The notes: a model not told the origin generated them from the sequence alone. A stretch of DNA of 64,000 bases from Halopenitus persicus (GCF_002355635.1 NZ_AP017558.1:2790001-2854000), one strand, 5' to 3'. Positions 7,069 through 14,471 are shown, counted from the first letter of the stretch. Made by a program: numbers and translations.

Positions 7069-8319
7069 TTAGAGTACCACGAAGAGGTCGGTCACGTACA
7101 TAACACCGAGACCGAGCAGGAACGCGAGCAGGTTCGGGGCGCTGGTCACACGACCGCCTGCGTCCCGAACCATTCGCGCGATCTCCCAGTTGACCTGCAG
7201 GATGGCCCCCACTCCGATAGCGAGGAAGAAGGCACCGATCGTCGGCGAGTACGCCAGACTCCCGATCCATCCACCGAGGATGACGGGTGCGCCGGCGATG
7301 ACGCCGAGCGCGGCGAAGTGTTTGATCGATGGGCGCTCTCCGCGAGCGACCGGCGCGACGATTGCCGGGCCTTCCGTCACGTTATGGAGCATAAACCCGA
7401 TCACGAGGAACGCGCCGAGCGACACACGCCCGAGTGCGAATGAACTCCCGATCGCCAACCCCTCGGCGAGATTGTGCAGGCCGATTCCGATCGCGACCAA
7501 ATAGGCGATCCAAAGACCGCTGCTCGCCCGACTATCACCAGCGGCGACACGGCCCTCACGCCACGCACTGATCGCCTGTACCAAGAGGAGTGTGCCGAAG
7601 ATCCCGAAGACGACTAAGAGGTTGCCTTCGTAGGCACCTGGAATTCGCTCGGCGAGTTCGAACGCCTCGAACCCAGCATCGAACGCGAGGAATCCCAAGA
7701 CACCGGCCGCGAACACCAGCACGACGTGCAGCCACCGGTCGCTCATCGCCTTGATGTAGGGGAACCACAGCATCCCGAGTGCGACCGGAATGACGCCGAC
7801 GAACAGCCCGATGACTGCAAGCGTCCCGAGAAGACTGAGGCTAAATCCGGGTGACTGACTCGGCGCGACGATGGTGTTGTGGAACGTCGCTCCGTCAGAG
7901 AGGACGAGAGCGACTTCGAGATCCCATCCTGGATTCCAGTGGTACGGGACCACGATCTGTGCGCTTTCCATCGGGGCGAGCGTCTGGTCACCACCGGCTC
8001 CTTCGACCCGGAAATTCCAGTAGGCCTCATTGACGAGAACCTGTGATATCGTCACGGATTCGGGCCCGTTGTTCGTCACGTGCAGTACGACCGTTTCGTC
8101 GGTCGGAAGCGTCGTGTGCGTGACCGTTACGTCCGGAAGCGGTTCGCCGCTCTGAACGCCGGCGAGCGGTGACGTGAACGCGAACACGCCCAGGACAAGC
8201 ACGAGCAACACAATCGGGAGGAGCGCACTGACCCATCGCGGTAGTCCGAGCGGTTGTGCGATCTCTTCGTCAGTCGTTACACCGCCGTCCGTCGTCGTAT
8301 CCTGTGGGGAATCCGTCAT
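7069..8319 (-). CDS. ZIP metal transporter with extracytoplasmic domain
   Basis: A 416-residue membrane protein. The C-terminal part (from about residue 165) is a ZIP permease with paired metal-binding motifs HNLAEGLAIG and HNVTEGPAIV. Unusually, it is preceded by one TM segment (about 30-50) and a beta-rich outside domain of about 110 residues (VTVTHTTLPTDETVVLHVTN, VVPYHWNPGWDLEVAL). The start ATG follows the stop codon of the oxidase gene with no spacing, so the two are coupled. The transported metal is not evident; the operator upstream of the operon suggests iron or manganese. Confidence 0.85.
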   Translation of the reverse strand: MTDSPQDTTTDGGVTTDEEIAQPLGLPRWVSALLPIVLLVLVLGVFAFTSPLAGVQSGEPLPDVTVTHTTLPTDETVVLHVTNNGPESVTISQVLVNEAYWNFRVEGAGGDQTLAPMESAQIVVPYHWNPGWDLEVALVLSDGATFHNTIVAPSQSPGFSLSLLGTLAVIGLFVGVIPVALGMLWFPYIKAMSDRWLHVVLVFAAGVLGFLAFDAGFEAFELAERIPGAYEGNLLVVFGIFGTLLLVQAISAWREGRVAAGDSRASSGLWIAYLVAIGIGLHNLAEGLAIGSSFALGRVSLGAFLVIGFMLHNVTEGPAIVAPVARGERPSIKHFAALGVIAGAPVILGGWIGSLAYSPTIGAFFLAIGVGAILQVNWEIARMVRDAGGRVTSAPNLLAFLLGLGVMYVTDLFVVL

Positions 8320-9591
8320 TTAGACCACCTCGAAGAAGCTCATCCAGCCGAGTTCGGCGAACTCCGACTGATGCGCGTGGAACATATACAGCCCCAGTTC
8401 GTGATCCGAGTAGTCGATCTCGATGATGCCGCGCTGGGCCTGCGTTTGCATGATCGTGTCCACGGTCTTGCGCGTCGGCGTCAGCGTCGTCCCGTGGTCG
8501 TAGTAGTCGAAGAATTGCGAGTGCGTGTGGAACGAATTGATGAGGTCGAACTCCGTGGCGTTGGCGAGATACACGCGCTGGCGTTCGTTCTTGTCGATCT
8601 GGATGGGACGTTTCGTCTCGCCCGCCGTCCAGTTGCCGTCACCGTCGGTGCTACCGACCCCGTAGCCGAACGCCCGCGTGTTCACCGCGTAGACCTCGTT
8701 GCCGCCGTCGAAATTGGTGTCGAACGAGTTCATTACCATCACCATCTCGTTGACCGCGTTGTTTTCGGCGTACTCGTGGTTCCGGCTCTTCGCCGCTTCG
8801 ACGAGCAGCGTCCGGAGGTCGTCAGTGATCGGACCGGGGTAGTTGACGTAGTCGCGTGGGTTCTCCCTGACGCGCTCGGGGTCCGGATCGACGATGATCG
8901 TCCCGTAGAGTCCGCGGTGGATGTGCTCTTTTAGTGGGAGCGAGTGGCAGTGATAGAAGTGCGTGCCGGCGGGCTGGGCGATCCACTCGTAGGTGAAGGA
9001 TTCACCCGTATCGAGCACGCCAGGCCCGTTCTGCGGGGTCCCGTCCATTCTCGGGTTGAGATTCTTCAGGTGTGGATGGATCGTGTGAGCGTGCCGTCCG
9101 AGGTTCGTGAAGTTGACGCGGATCAGATCTCCTTCAACGACGCGGATCGTCGGACCCGGAACCTGGCCGTTGAATGCCCACGCCTGGAACTCGATGCCTG
9201 GTGCGATGGTAATCGTCGTGTCGACAGCAGTGAACTCGAACTCCCGGACGGTTCGGCCATTCTCCTCGTAGACCTGCTGCGGAACGTTATCCTGGCCGCT
9301 ATCTCCAGTATTGAAGGCAGTGAGGAACTCGTGAGGATCGAAATCCAAATCCCGGTATTCGCCCACCGCACCGAAGTTACCGTGTTCATTCTCGTGCTTC
9401 TGGTCGGATGAAGCGCTTGCTCGGGAACTCCCGAGTCCGACTGCTGCACTCCCGGCGACACCGAGACTACCGAGTACCGTACGACGACTGACGCTTGTTT
9501 CGCCGGTGAGTGAGCCGACCAATCGCTGTTCGAGTCGTTCTGTGATCTCCGCTGCACTGTCGTAATCTATCGATGGCATGATTTCCTCCAC
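8320..9591 (-). CDS. Two-domain multicopper oxidase
   Basis: A 423-residue secreted oxidase (or 419 from the second ATG at 9579). The Tat signal is SRRTVLGSLGVAGSAAVGL near residues 35-55. Domain 1 has the copper motifs HTIHPH and HFYHCHSLPLKEHIHRGLYG. Domain 2 has NSFHTHSQFF and MFHAHQSEF. The four HxH motifs are those of a trinuclear cluster, and the only type-1 Cys is in domain 1, the pattern of type-C two-domain oxidases. The substrate could be a metal ion (ferroxidase or manganese oxidase) or organic. It is the first gene of the operon and has a metal-regulator-like operator upstream. Confidence 0.85.
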   Translation of the reverse strand: MEEIMPSIDYDSAAEITERLEQRLVGSLTGETSVSRRTVLGSLGVAGSAAVGLGSSRASASSDQKHENEHGNFGAVGEYRDLDFDPHEFLTAFNTGDSGQDNVPQQVYEENGRTVREFEFTAVDTTITIAPGIEFQAWAFNGQVPGPTIRVVEGDLIRVNFTNLGRHAHTIHPHLKNLNPRMDGTPQNGPGVLDTGESFTYEWIAQPAGTHFYHCHSLPLKEHIHRGLYGTIIVDPDPERVRENPRDYVNYPGPITDDLRTLLVEAAKSRNHEYAENNAVNEMVMVMNSFDTNFDGGNEVYAVNTRAFGYGVGSTDGDGNWTAGETKRPIQIDKNERQRVYLANATEFDLINSFHTHSQFFDYYDHGTTLTPTRKTVDTIMQTQAQRGIIEIDYSDHELGLYMFHAHQSEFAELGWMSFFEVV

Positions 9592-9633
9592 TGGGTGTGC
9601 CTTCGAACAGTCATATGTGCTAGTTGGCCCAGC

Positions 9634-9676
9634 AAATATATAAATTAGACGTGTCTAAACTTTAGATGAGCCTAAA
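9634..9676 (-). promoter_or_regulatory. TATA box and tandem DtxR/SirR-like operator
   Basis: On the minus strand a TATA-like TTTATATATTTG (9634-9645) lies about 45-55 nt before the oxidase start. Directly upstream are TTAGACGTGTCTAA (9645-9658; perfect 6-bp arms) and TTTAGATGAGCCTAAA (9661-9676; imperfect dyad), spaced about 17 bp centre to centre. TTAGxC...GxCTAA is the type of site bound by DtxR/MntR/SirR metal-dependent repressors. Occupancy would cover the BRE and TATA, predicting metal-dependent repression of the operon. Confidence 0.6.
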
Positions 9677-9769
9677 CTAATGGGTCGGATCTCCCGCCCT
9701 TGACCGCAGGCGTGAATAGCGTAACTCGGTTGACGTACATACCGGAGAGCAACTGCTACGGGACTTGTT

Positions 9770-10005
9770 GGACGCGCCCGCTGCTCTCTGAAACCAACCC
9801 AACTCCCAGCGCCTCATACGGTACAACGACGAAGACGGGTTCGAGGGTGAAGACGTATGGGACGCCCATACAGGCCAACTCGAAGGCCGGTACAAAGGCG
9901 TTCTCGGTGCGTCCACCGCCCAACGGGTGATCCTATCGATGGCATAAACGCAAAAACAGCGGAGCGTGGCGGTCGTTCTTCCGCCTGAGAGATCAGTCCC
10001 ACGAC
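9770..10005 (+). pseudogene. TnpB N-terminal fragment, frameshifted
   Basis: One frame reads QRLIRYNDEDGFEGEDVWDA, HTGQLEGRYKGVLGASTAQ and then a stop. After a shift near 9945 it continues as RKNSGAWRSFFRLRD. Together these match the N-terminal region of haloarchaeal TnpB proteins, where a RYKGxxxxTAQ segment precedes RxNSxAWRSFF. The catalytic half is absent. It is a relic of a TnpB subtype different from the intact gene at 10721. Confidence 0.55.
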
Positions 10006-10034
10006 GAGTCGAACGCATCGGCCACGGATCACCC

Positions 10035-10370
10035 TCAGCTGTCTTCAACGAGGCTGGAAATGATCAATCGCTGGATCCCACGTCGCAGCAGACCACTGGC
10101 GGCCGGCTTCGAAACGTCGAGCGTGTCCGCAACCTCGCTGAGCGTTACGTCGCGTGGATCCTTGAAGTACTCTGCTTCGAATGCGACGAGTAACGCCTCA
10201 CGCTGCGTTTCAGTCAATCCCGCAGTTGTCTTCCCGAGACTCGCATAGTCGCTTACCTGTCGGAACTCGATGTCGATACTGTTGGCTTGAGCGTAGTCCC
10301 ACATATCGGCCAGCGTGTCTCGATCGGGTATCCACAGAGAAATGAGCCACGCGTTGCCTTCGTTTTCCAT
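10035..10370 (-). pseudogene. HTH-10 (bacterio-opsin activator type) regulator, 5'-truncated
   Basis: The frame gives GNAWLISLWIPDRDTLADMW and a C-terminal HTH-10 domain: LTETQREALLVAFEAEYFKD, DVTLSEVADTLDVSKPAASG, LLRRGIQRLI. Whole proteins of this class are about 210-230 residues, but here only about 110-130 remain. The frame can be extended upstream to about 10420, where a stop and then IS-like hairpins appear. The HTH end looks intact, so a short DNA-binding peptide could still be made from the ATG at 10370. Confidence 0.65.
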
Positions 10371-10448
10371 CCAAGCGCGACACCGTCCGCTTTCGAGATC
10401 ACCGGCGGGAACGTCTTTGCGTCGTCAGTGTACGCAAAGCTGTGAACC

Positions 10449-10470
10449 GCCTCGGGGTCAAGCCCGAGGC
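10449..10470. repeat. Hairpin with GGGGTCAAGCCC core
   Basis: GCCTCGGG and CCCGAGGC form a perfect 8-bp stem around GTCAAG. A related hairpin lies in the opposite orientation at 12741-12755. The pair brackets the tnpB region and probably marks ends of IS-type elements. No transposase gene is obviously attached to it. Confidence 0.6.
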
Positions 10471-10568
10471 TTCCGTCTTCCCGCAGTTGAGTCAATCACC
10501 GCGTCTGAAAAATTAGCATCCTGCAAACGGTCGCGAGCGATTCGATTACGTTGATCTCACGTTTATAC

Positions 10569-10612
10569 AGAATCAAGGAGAATACCTGACCCTTTAGGGT
10601 CAGGATGAATCC
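10569..10612 (+). mobile_element. Solo IS200/IS605-type right end
   Basis: AGAATCAAGGAGAA (10569-10582) is followed by the hairpin CCTGACCC-TTTA-GGGTCAGG (10585-10604) and GATGAATCC. The same 14-bp leader precedes the right-end hairpin at 46154-46199. This copy has no tnpB directly upstream, only a truncated regulator and the TnpB fragment at 9770. It looks like a solo end left by deletion, or a non-autonomous palindromic element. Confidence 0.6.
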
Positions 10613-10692
10613 GACAACCCATTCCACAGTCCACCGTCAATAATAGGCCCGGATATTCCACCGGTCTCAATCAGAACCATTACAAGAGAGTG

Positions 10693-10710
10693 TGTATAAG
10701 TGCTTATACA
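10693..10710. repeat. Left-end hairpin and promoter of tnpB
   Basis: TGTATAAG-TG-CTTATACA is a perfect 8-bp dyad ending 10 nt before the tnpB ATG. It contains a TATAAG box at about -25. It may be both the subterminal hairpin of the IS left end and the promoter. Confidence 0.5.
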
Positions 10711-10720
10711 GACGTTCAGA

Positions 10721-12043
10721 ATGCTGGAAATCCATCGGACCCACCGAGCGAAAATCCTCAACCACAGCCAAGTGGCTGAGATACTCGACCGGCACGGGTG
10801 GAGTGCCAGTAAACTCTGGAACGTCGCTAACCATCACTCCCGCCAAGTGTGGGATGACACGGGCGAGATCCCCGACCACGGCGACCTCAAAGACGAGTTG
10901 AAGACTCACACCAACTACAAGGGACTGCATTCGCAGTCCAGTCAGCGCGTTCTGGAGGAACTCGCTGAAGCCTTCAACTCGTGGAAAGAAAAGAGGAAAT
11001 TCGACGACCGTGCGAATCCGCCCGGCTACCGCAAGAAAAACTACTACGACAACCAAGGCCGTCGAGTCCACGAAGAACACCCGCGAAGTACGGTGACGTG
11101 GAAGCAAAACGGCATTCGACACGACACCAAACACAACCGTGTTAGGCTCTCAAAGGGCGCGAATCACAAGGAACACCCGAAAGCGTGGGAATACATCCTT
11201 GTCGAATACGAAACTCGCCCCGGCGTCACCGTCGAGAACCTACAACAAGTTCGTGCCGTCTACGACAAAGCAAAGGGACGCTGGGAACTTCACCTCGTCT
11301 GCAAAGACGAAATCGTGACTCCCGATGCTCCCGGCGAGGAGACGGCGGGTGTTGACCTCGGCATCTGTAACTTCGCCGCCGTCGCGTACAGCACCGAGCA
11401 AGCCGACTTGTACCCCGGTAACCGCTTGAAGCAGGACGGGTACTACTTCCCGAAAGAACTCGCCAAGTGCGATGACTCGGGTGGCGAAAAAGCCACTCGG
11501 TTGCACGCCAAGTGGTCGGAGCGCCGCAGTCACTTCTTCCACAGCCTCGCTAAGCACATCGTTGAGCGGTGTGTTGAGGAGAATGTTGGACGAATCAACG
11601 TTGGGAAACTCGCTGGTGTTCGTGAGGACGAGAATGGCGAGTCGAAGAACTGGGGGCGGCACGGGAACCTCGATTTACACGGCTGGGCGTTCGACAGGTT
11701 CTCGAACATCCTCGAATACAAGGCGAAGGTCAAGGGCATCGAAGTCGTAGAAGTGGATGAGCGCGACACGAGTAAGACGTGTTGCGTCTGCGGTAGGAAA
11801 GACGAGAGTCAGCGTGTCGAACGCGGCCTGTACGTGTGTGAGGTGTGTGATGCGGCGTTCAACGCTGACGTGAATGGGGCGGAGAACATCCGTCTCAACA
11901 TCAACGACGAAAGTAACTCCGAGTCTTCGGCCAGTGTGGACGAGGATAGGAGTACCGGCTGGTTGGCACAGCCCGAAGTCTACCTGTACGACTTGTCCAG
12001 CGGATTCCAACCGCAGGCACAAGTGGTAGACTCCAAACCCTAA
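10721..12043 (+). CDS. tnpB: RNA-guided endonuclease TnpB (IS1341-type, lone)
   Basis: A 440-residue TnpB. It has the N-terminal domain with YKGLHSQSSQRVLEELAEAF, RuvC-I with TAGVDLGICNFAAV (catalytic Asp), a long helical insert, RuvC-II around GRINVGKLAGVRED, a zinc ribbon CCVCGRKDES...YVCEVC, and RuvC-III NADVNGAENI (Asp). The position that is usually Glu in RuvC-II (xxxEDL) reads VGKL here, so the second acidic ligand is uncertain. No Y1 transposase tnpA is nearby. The ATG at 10721 is preferred to GTG 10700 because it clears the left-end hairpin. The 3' end and following right end should form the guide RNA. Confidence 0.85.
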   Translation: MLEIHRTHRAKILNHSQVAEILDRHGWSASKLWNVANHHSRQVWDDTGEIPDHGDLKDELKTHTNYKGLHSQSSQRVLEELAEAFNSWKEKRKFDDRANPPGYRKKNYYDNQGRRVHEEHPRSTVTWKQNGIRHDTKHNRVRLSKGANHKEHPKAWEYILVEYETRPGVTVENLQQVRAVYDKAKGRWELHLVCKDEIVTPDAPGEETAGVDLGICNFAAVAYSTEQADLYPGNRLKQDGYYFPKELAKCDDSGGEKATRLHAKWSERRSHFFHSLAKHIVERCVEENVGRINVGKLAGVREDENGESKNWGRHGNLDLHGWAFDRFSNILEYKAKVKGIEVVEVDERDTSKTCCVCGRKDESQRVERGLYVCEVCDAAFNADVNGAENIRLNINDESNSESSASVDEDRSTGWLAQPEVYLYDLSSGFQPQAQVVDSKP

Positions 12044-12061
12044 TATCCCAACCCAGCGGTG

Positions 12062-12105
12062 CGGTACCGTGGGATTCCCGCGTCTTCAGGCGCGGGAGGA
12101 TGTCA
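12062..12105 (+). ncRNA. Right end of the tnpB element, putative omega-RNA 3' part
   Basis: CCCGCG (12077-12082) and CGCGGG (12091-12096) form a stem with a CTTCAG-containing loop. It is followed by AGGATGTCAA, the end motif also seen at 46190-46199. In TnpB systems the guide RNA spans the tnpB 3' end and right end, and the guide begins just outside the element. Here the guide would start at about 12106 (TCCCGTGG...). Transcription is inferred, not shown. Confidence 0.5.
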
Positions 12106-12225
12106 ATCCCGTGGATGAGCCACCAGAGCGCATGTACGAATGACTGCTGATTACCGTTCACTCAAAGGTATAGTTAGAGTGAATAAGTGAAGGGTTAATT
12201 AATATACATTTCTTGTTGCTCCTCT

Positions 12226-12426
12226 ATGGTGAAGCAGTCATCGTCACCACATAGGCCCCGCGACGACGTGCCCTCTGACAACGAAGAGGTGGCTAAACTC
12301 CGCCTCATACTGAACCACAAGCCCTTATCAGCATTAATAGAACACGGGTTGGTCAAAATTGACAAAGAGAATGAGGTCGTAGTGAAAGGTCCCAACTTCG
12401 AGGAGGGACGGTCACTCATAGACTAA
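12226..12426 (+). CDS. Short wHTH-like protein, possible DUF7344 remnant
   Basis: A 66-residue frame. SDNEEVAKLRLILNHKPLSA followed by LIEHGLVKIDKENEVV resembles the second half of haloarchaeal DUF7344-type winged-helix regulators, where an H..L..L...GLxxxD motif is typical; compare the full gene at 12834. An AT-rich TTAATTAATATACATT about 20 nt upstream could be a promoter. It may be a shortened regulator or a gene fragment. Confidence 0.45.
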   Translation: MVKQSSSPHRPRDDVPSDNEEVAKLRLILNHKPLSALIEHGLVKIDKENEVVVKGPNFEEGRSLID

Positions 12427-12510
12427 CCTGGACTGAGCGAAACGGAGTATAGACCCGGCGAGAAACTCCGCGAAGCACTTGCTGAAGATCTCGGTGACAC
12501 GTAGCGAGCG

Positions 12511-12545
12511 GAAGCCCACCCCTTCAGGGGTGGGAGGAGGTCAAA
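12511..12545 (+). mobile_element. Solo IS200/IS605-type right end
   Basis: GAAGCCCACCCC-TTCA-GGGGTGGGAGGAGGTCAA has an 8-bp perfect stem (12515-12522 with 12527-12534) and the AGGNGGTCAA-type end. No tnpB is attached upstream. It is the second solo end within 2 kb. Confidence 0.6.
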
Positions 12546-12740
12546 CGCGCGAAGACGACGATTCCGAGCAGTACTTCAACGGCCGCGCTGGCAAACCCGG
12601 TGCCGACGACGGGGAGTAGTTCACCAACCGTTTTCTCAGGACATCATCGACGGATGGTTGCAGCCGATCGATAACTCCACCACTCACCACCCACACCTAT
12701 CGATCGGTTCTTTTCTACAGGCTGAGCAGGCGGAGTGTCT

Positions 12741-12755
12741 CGGGGCTTGACCCCG
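12741..12755. repeat. Inverted copy of the GGGGTCAAGCCC hairpin
   Basis: CGGGG-CTTGA-CCCCG is, read on the minus strand, CGGGGTCAAGCCCCG. It shares GGGGTCAAGCCC with the hairpin at 10449-10470 in the opposite orientation. The two may be the outer ends of a composite insertion covering about 10.45-12.76 kb. Confidence 0.5.
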
Positions 12756-12833
12756 CGGTACTTCACAATCCAATGCGTTTGATAGAGTCTGGGTAATAAT
12801 CATACGACATTGCAAATCCAATAGGAAAAACTC

Positions 12834-13238
12834 CTATGTGCAACCTGTACTCGCCTGCCGCTCCTGTTCAAGCCGTTGACACCCGATAACTAATGAGTCA
12901 GGCATATTGACTGCTTCCGAGTGGAGCGCTTCGAAAACCACCCCGATTTCATCGAACTGCGGGCCACGAGAGGCGGTTAACGGATCCGTCTCCCACGTAA
13001 TGAAATCGTTATCCGCTAACATCGGCAGATGAACGTGGTACAGTTCCATCCGCAGCACTTCAGGATCCGTCGGGAGGTTCGGCATTACGGCGCTCTCGGG
13101 TAATGGAACCGATTGATTCGGTGGAGTGTCCAACAAAGAGACAATGAGTTGACGGCGTGGCTCAGCCGAGAGCGCTTTGAATATCCTATCCCAATTCTTA
13201 CTGACTTGTTTACCGTTCTCATAGTTTTCCACTGTCAT
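12834..13238 (-). CDS. Haloarchaeal winged-helix regulator (DUF7344-like)
   Basis: A 134-residue protein with WDRIFKALSAEPRRQLIVSL as the first helical pair and a wing region ELYHVHLPMLADNDFITWET. That combination is characteristic of the haloarchaeal ArsR-like DUF7344 group. The C-terminus (FEALHSEAVNMPDSLVIGCQ) is a short helical tail. It is probably a DNA-binding regulator with an unknown target. A TATA-like AAATATTTATG lies about 30 nt upstream on the minus strand (13270-13280). The low GC of the gene fits the accessory island. Confidence 0.75.
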   Translation of the reverse strand: MTVENYENGKQVSKNWDRIFKALSAEPRRQLIVSLLDTPPNQSVPLPESAVMPNLPTDPEVLRMELYHVHLPMLADNDFITWETDPLTASRGPQFDEIGVVFEALHSEAVNMPDSLVIGCQRLEQERQASTGCT

Positions 13239-13470
13239 TTTTGTGACCCGTAAGTACCACCCAAACGTACATAAATATTTGTGATATATAGGAAAATATT
13301 GCGTGTACGTATCCTAGTTCGAAAACAGTCGTGTTGTCGTCGCGGGATCTCCACTATCGGTCGCAACGTCGATGTCGACTCCGGTCCAGTGTTTCGGCCG
13401 ACCGTCGAAACCGCATCTCCGTACGATAGTAGTCGATAGAATTTTTTACTCGGAAACTATGCTGTCTGTA

Positions 13471-13995
13471 ATGGATCACCTCAACGAGATCTCGGTCGAA
13501 GAACTCCAAGAGGCGCTTGACAACGTTGACGGAAACAAGCCGACACAACGGTTGTTAGCTGCGATCGCGTACAAAAACGGCGTCACACAAACTGAACTTG
13601 CCGAGTGGTACGATACAGAACGAAAAACGATCTATAACTGGCTCACCCGACTCGATACTGACGACCCACTTGAACAAGCTGCTACTGATGCTCACCGATC
13701 TGGTCGAAAACGAAAGCTCTCAGAAACACAGCAAGAAGAATTTGAGCAAACAGTCCACGAATCACCCCAAGCGATCGGCGTTGACGCGCCAGCGTGGACG
13801 CCGGCGCTCGCGCAAGACTATCTTAAAGAAGCGTACGGCGTCGACTACTCACCCGCGAGCTGTCGGCGGTTGTTGAAAGAGGCGGGATTGAGTTATCAAA
13901 AACCACGCCGTTCAGCCGCTGAATCTGACGAAGACGACCAAGACGAGTTCTACGACGAGATCAAAAAAAGCGACGGGAGATGGACGCCACAGTAG
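13471..13995 (+). CDS. IS630 transposase, OrfA (helix-turn-helix part)
   Basis: A 174-residue first frame of an IS630-type transposase. It has tandem HTH regions (AYKNGVTQTELAEWYDTERK with TIYNWL, and the segment ending in SCRRLLKEAGLSYQKPRR) that bind the element ends. It stops in RWTPQ after the A7 slippery run. A -1 shift there would join it to orfB. The translated sequence is roughly 80% identical to OrfA of the copy at 61150. Confidence 0.8.
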   Translation: MDHLNEISVEELQEALDNVDGNKPTQRLLAAIAYKNGVTQTELAEWYDTERKTIYNWLTRLDTDDPLEQAATDAHRSGRKRKLSETQQEEFEQTVHESPQAIGVDAPAWTPALAQDYLKEAYGVDYSPASCRRLLKEAGLSYQKPRRSAAESDEDDQDEFYDEIKKSDGRWTPQ

Positions 13996-14471
13996 TGTGT
14001 ATCGATCAAACCACGAAATCCGTCCAAGCCGAGCCGCGTGCCGCGCGGAAACCACGCGGCACGCGGCCCTCCGTCGAATTATCGGGTTAACGCGACTGGA
14101 CGTGCTTGCTCGGCGCGATCACCGAGAACGGTGATCGCTTCTTCTCTCGATTCTCAGAGTATATCACCGCAGCTCATACAAAACTGTTCATTTTAGCACT
14201 CTGTGAAGAATGTGAAGACGATCTGATCGTCGTTCTCGATGGCGCACCGGACTTTCAGGCGTCGGCCGTCACGGAGCTGGCGGCCCGTGACGACCTCGCC
14301 TTCGTGACGCTCCCCTCGTACTCACCGGAGTTGAACCCAGTCGAAGAATGCTGGAGACAGCTCCAAGGAGCTCTTAGCAACCGGTTCTTCGACTCACTCG
14401 ACGAACTGACAACCGCGATCGACACCGCTCTTGATCAGATCTCGATCCCAAATGTGTGTAACTATTTCTAG
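13980..14471 (+). pseudogene. IS630 transposase, OrfB (DDE part), interrupted
   Basis: The frame starts MDATVVCIDQTTKSVQ (first Asp of DDE_3) and ends with VVLDGAPDF (second Asp) and SPELNPVEECWRQL (Glu). A TAA at codon 37 (14088-14090), in the context SG-stop-RDW, interrupts it between the first and second catalytic residues. A perfect 13-bp inverted repeat (14033-14045 with 14055-14067) lies upstream of the stop, inside codons for EPRAA...RGTRP. Confidence 0.8.

Larger units (their letters stand above)
12427..12833. other. Intergenic region with IS ends and gene debris
   Basis: The stretch contains a short open frame (12433-12504, SETEYRPGEKLREALAEDLG) that ends just before a right-end hairpin. 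On the minus strand beyond the hairpin is a hydrophobic fragment (LLPVVGTGFASAAVEVLLGI) that resembles the end of a membrane protein. A GGGGCTTGACCCC hairpin follows at 12741-12755. No complete gene is visible. Confidence 0.5.

Noticed and set aside
8254-9411. Plus-strand frames of 226 and 155 codons over the oxidase and ZIP genes
   Set aside because: They are antisense shadows; the minus strand has motif-complete proteins.
10253-10495. An 80-codon minus-strand frame overlapping the HTH-10 remnant
   Set aside because: It includes the IS hairpin and is in the wrong frame for the HTH-10 domain.
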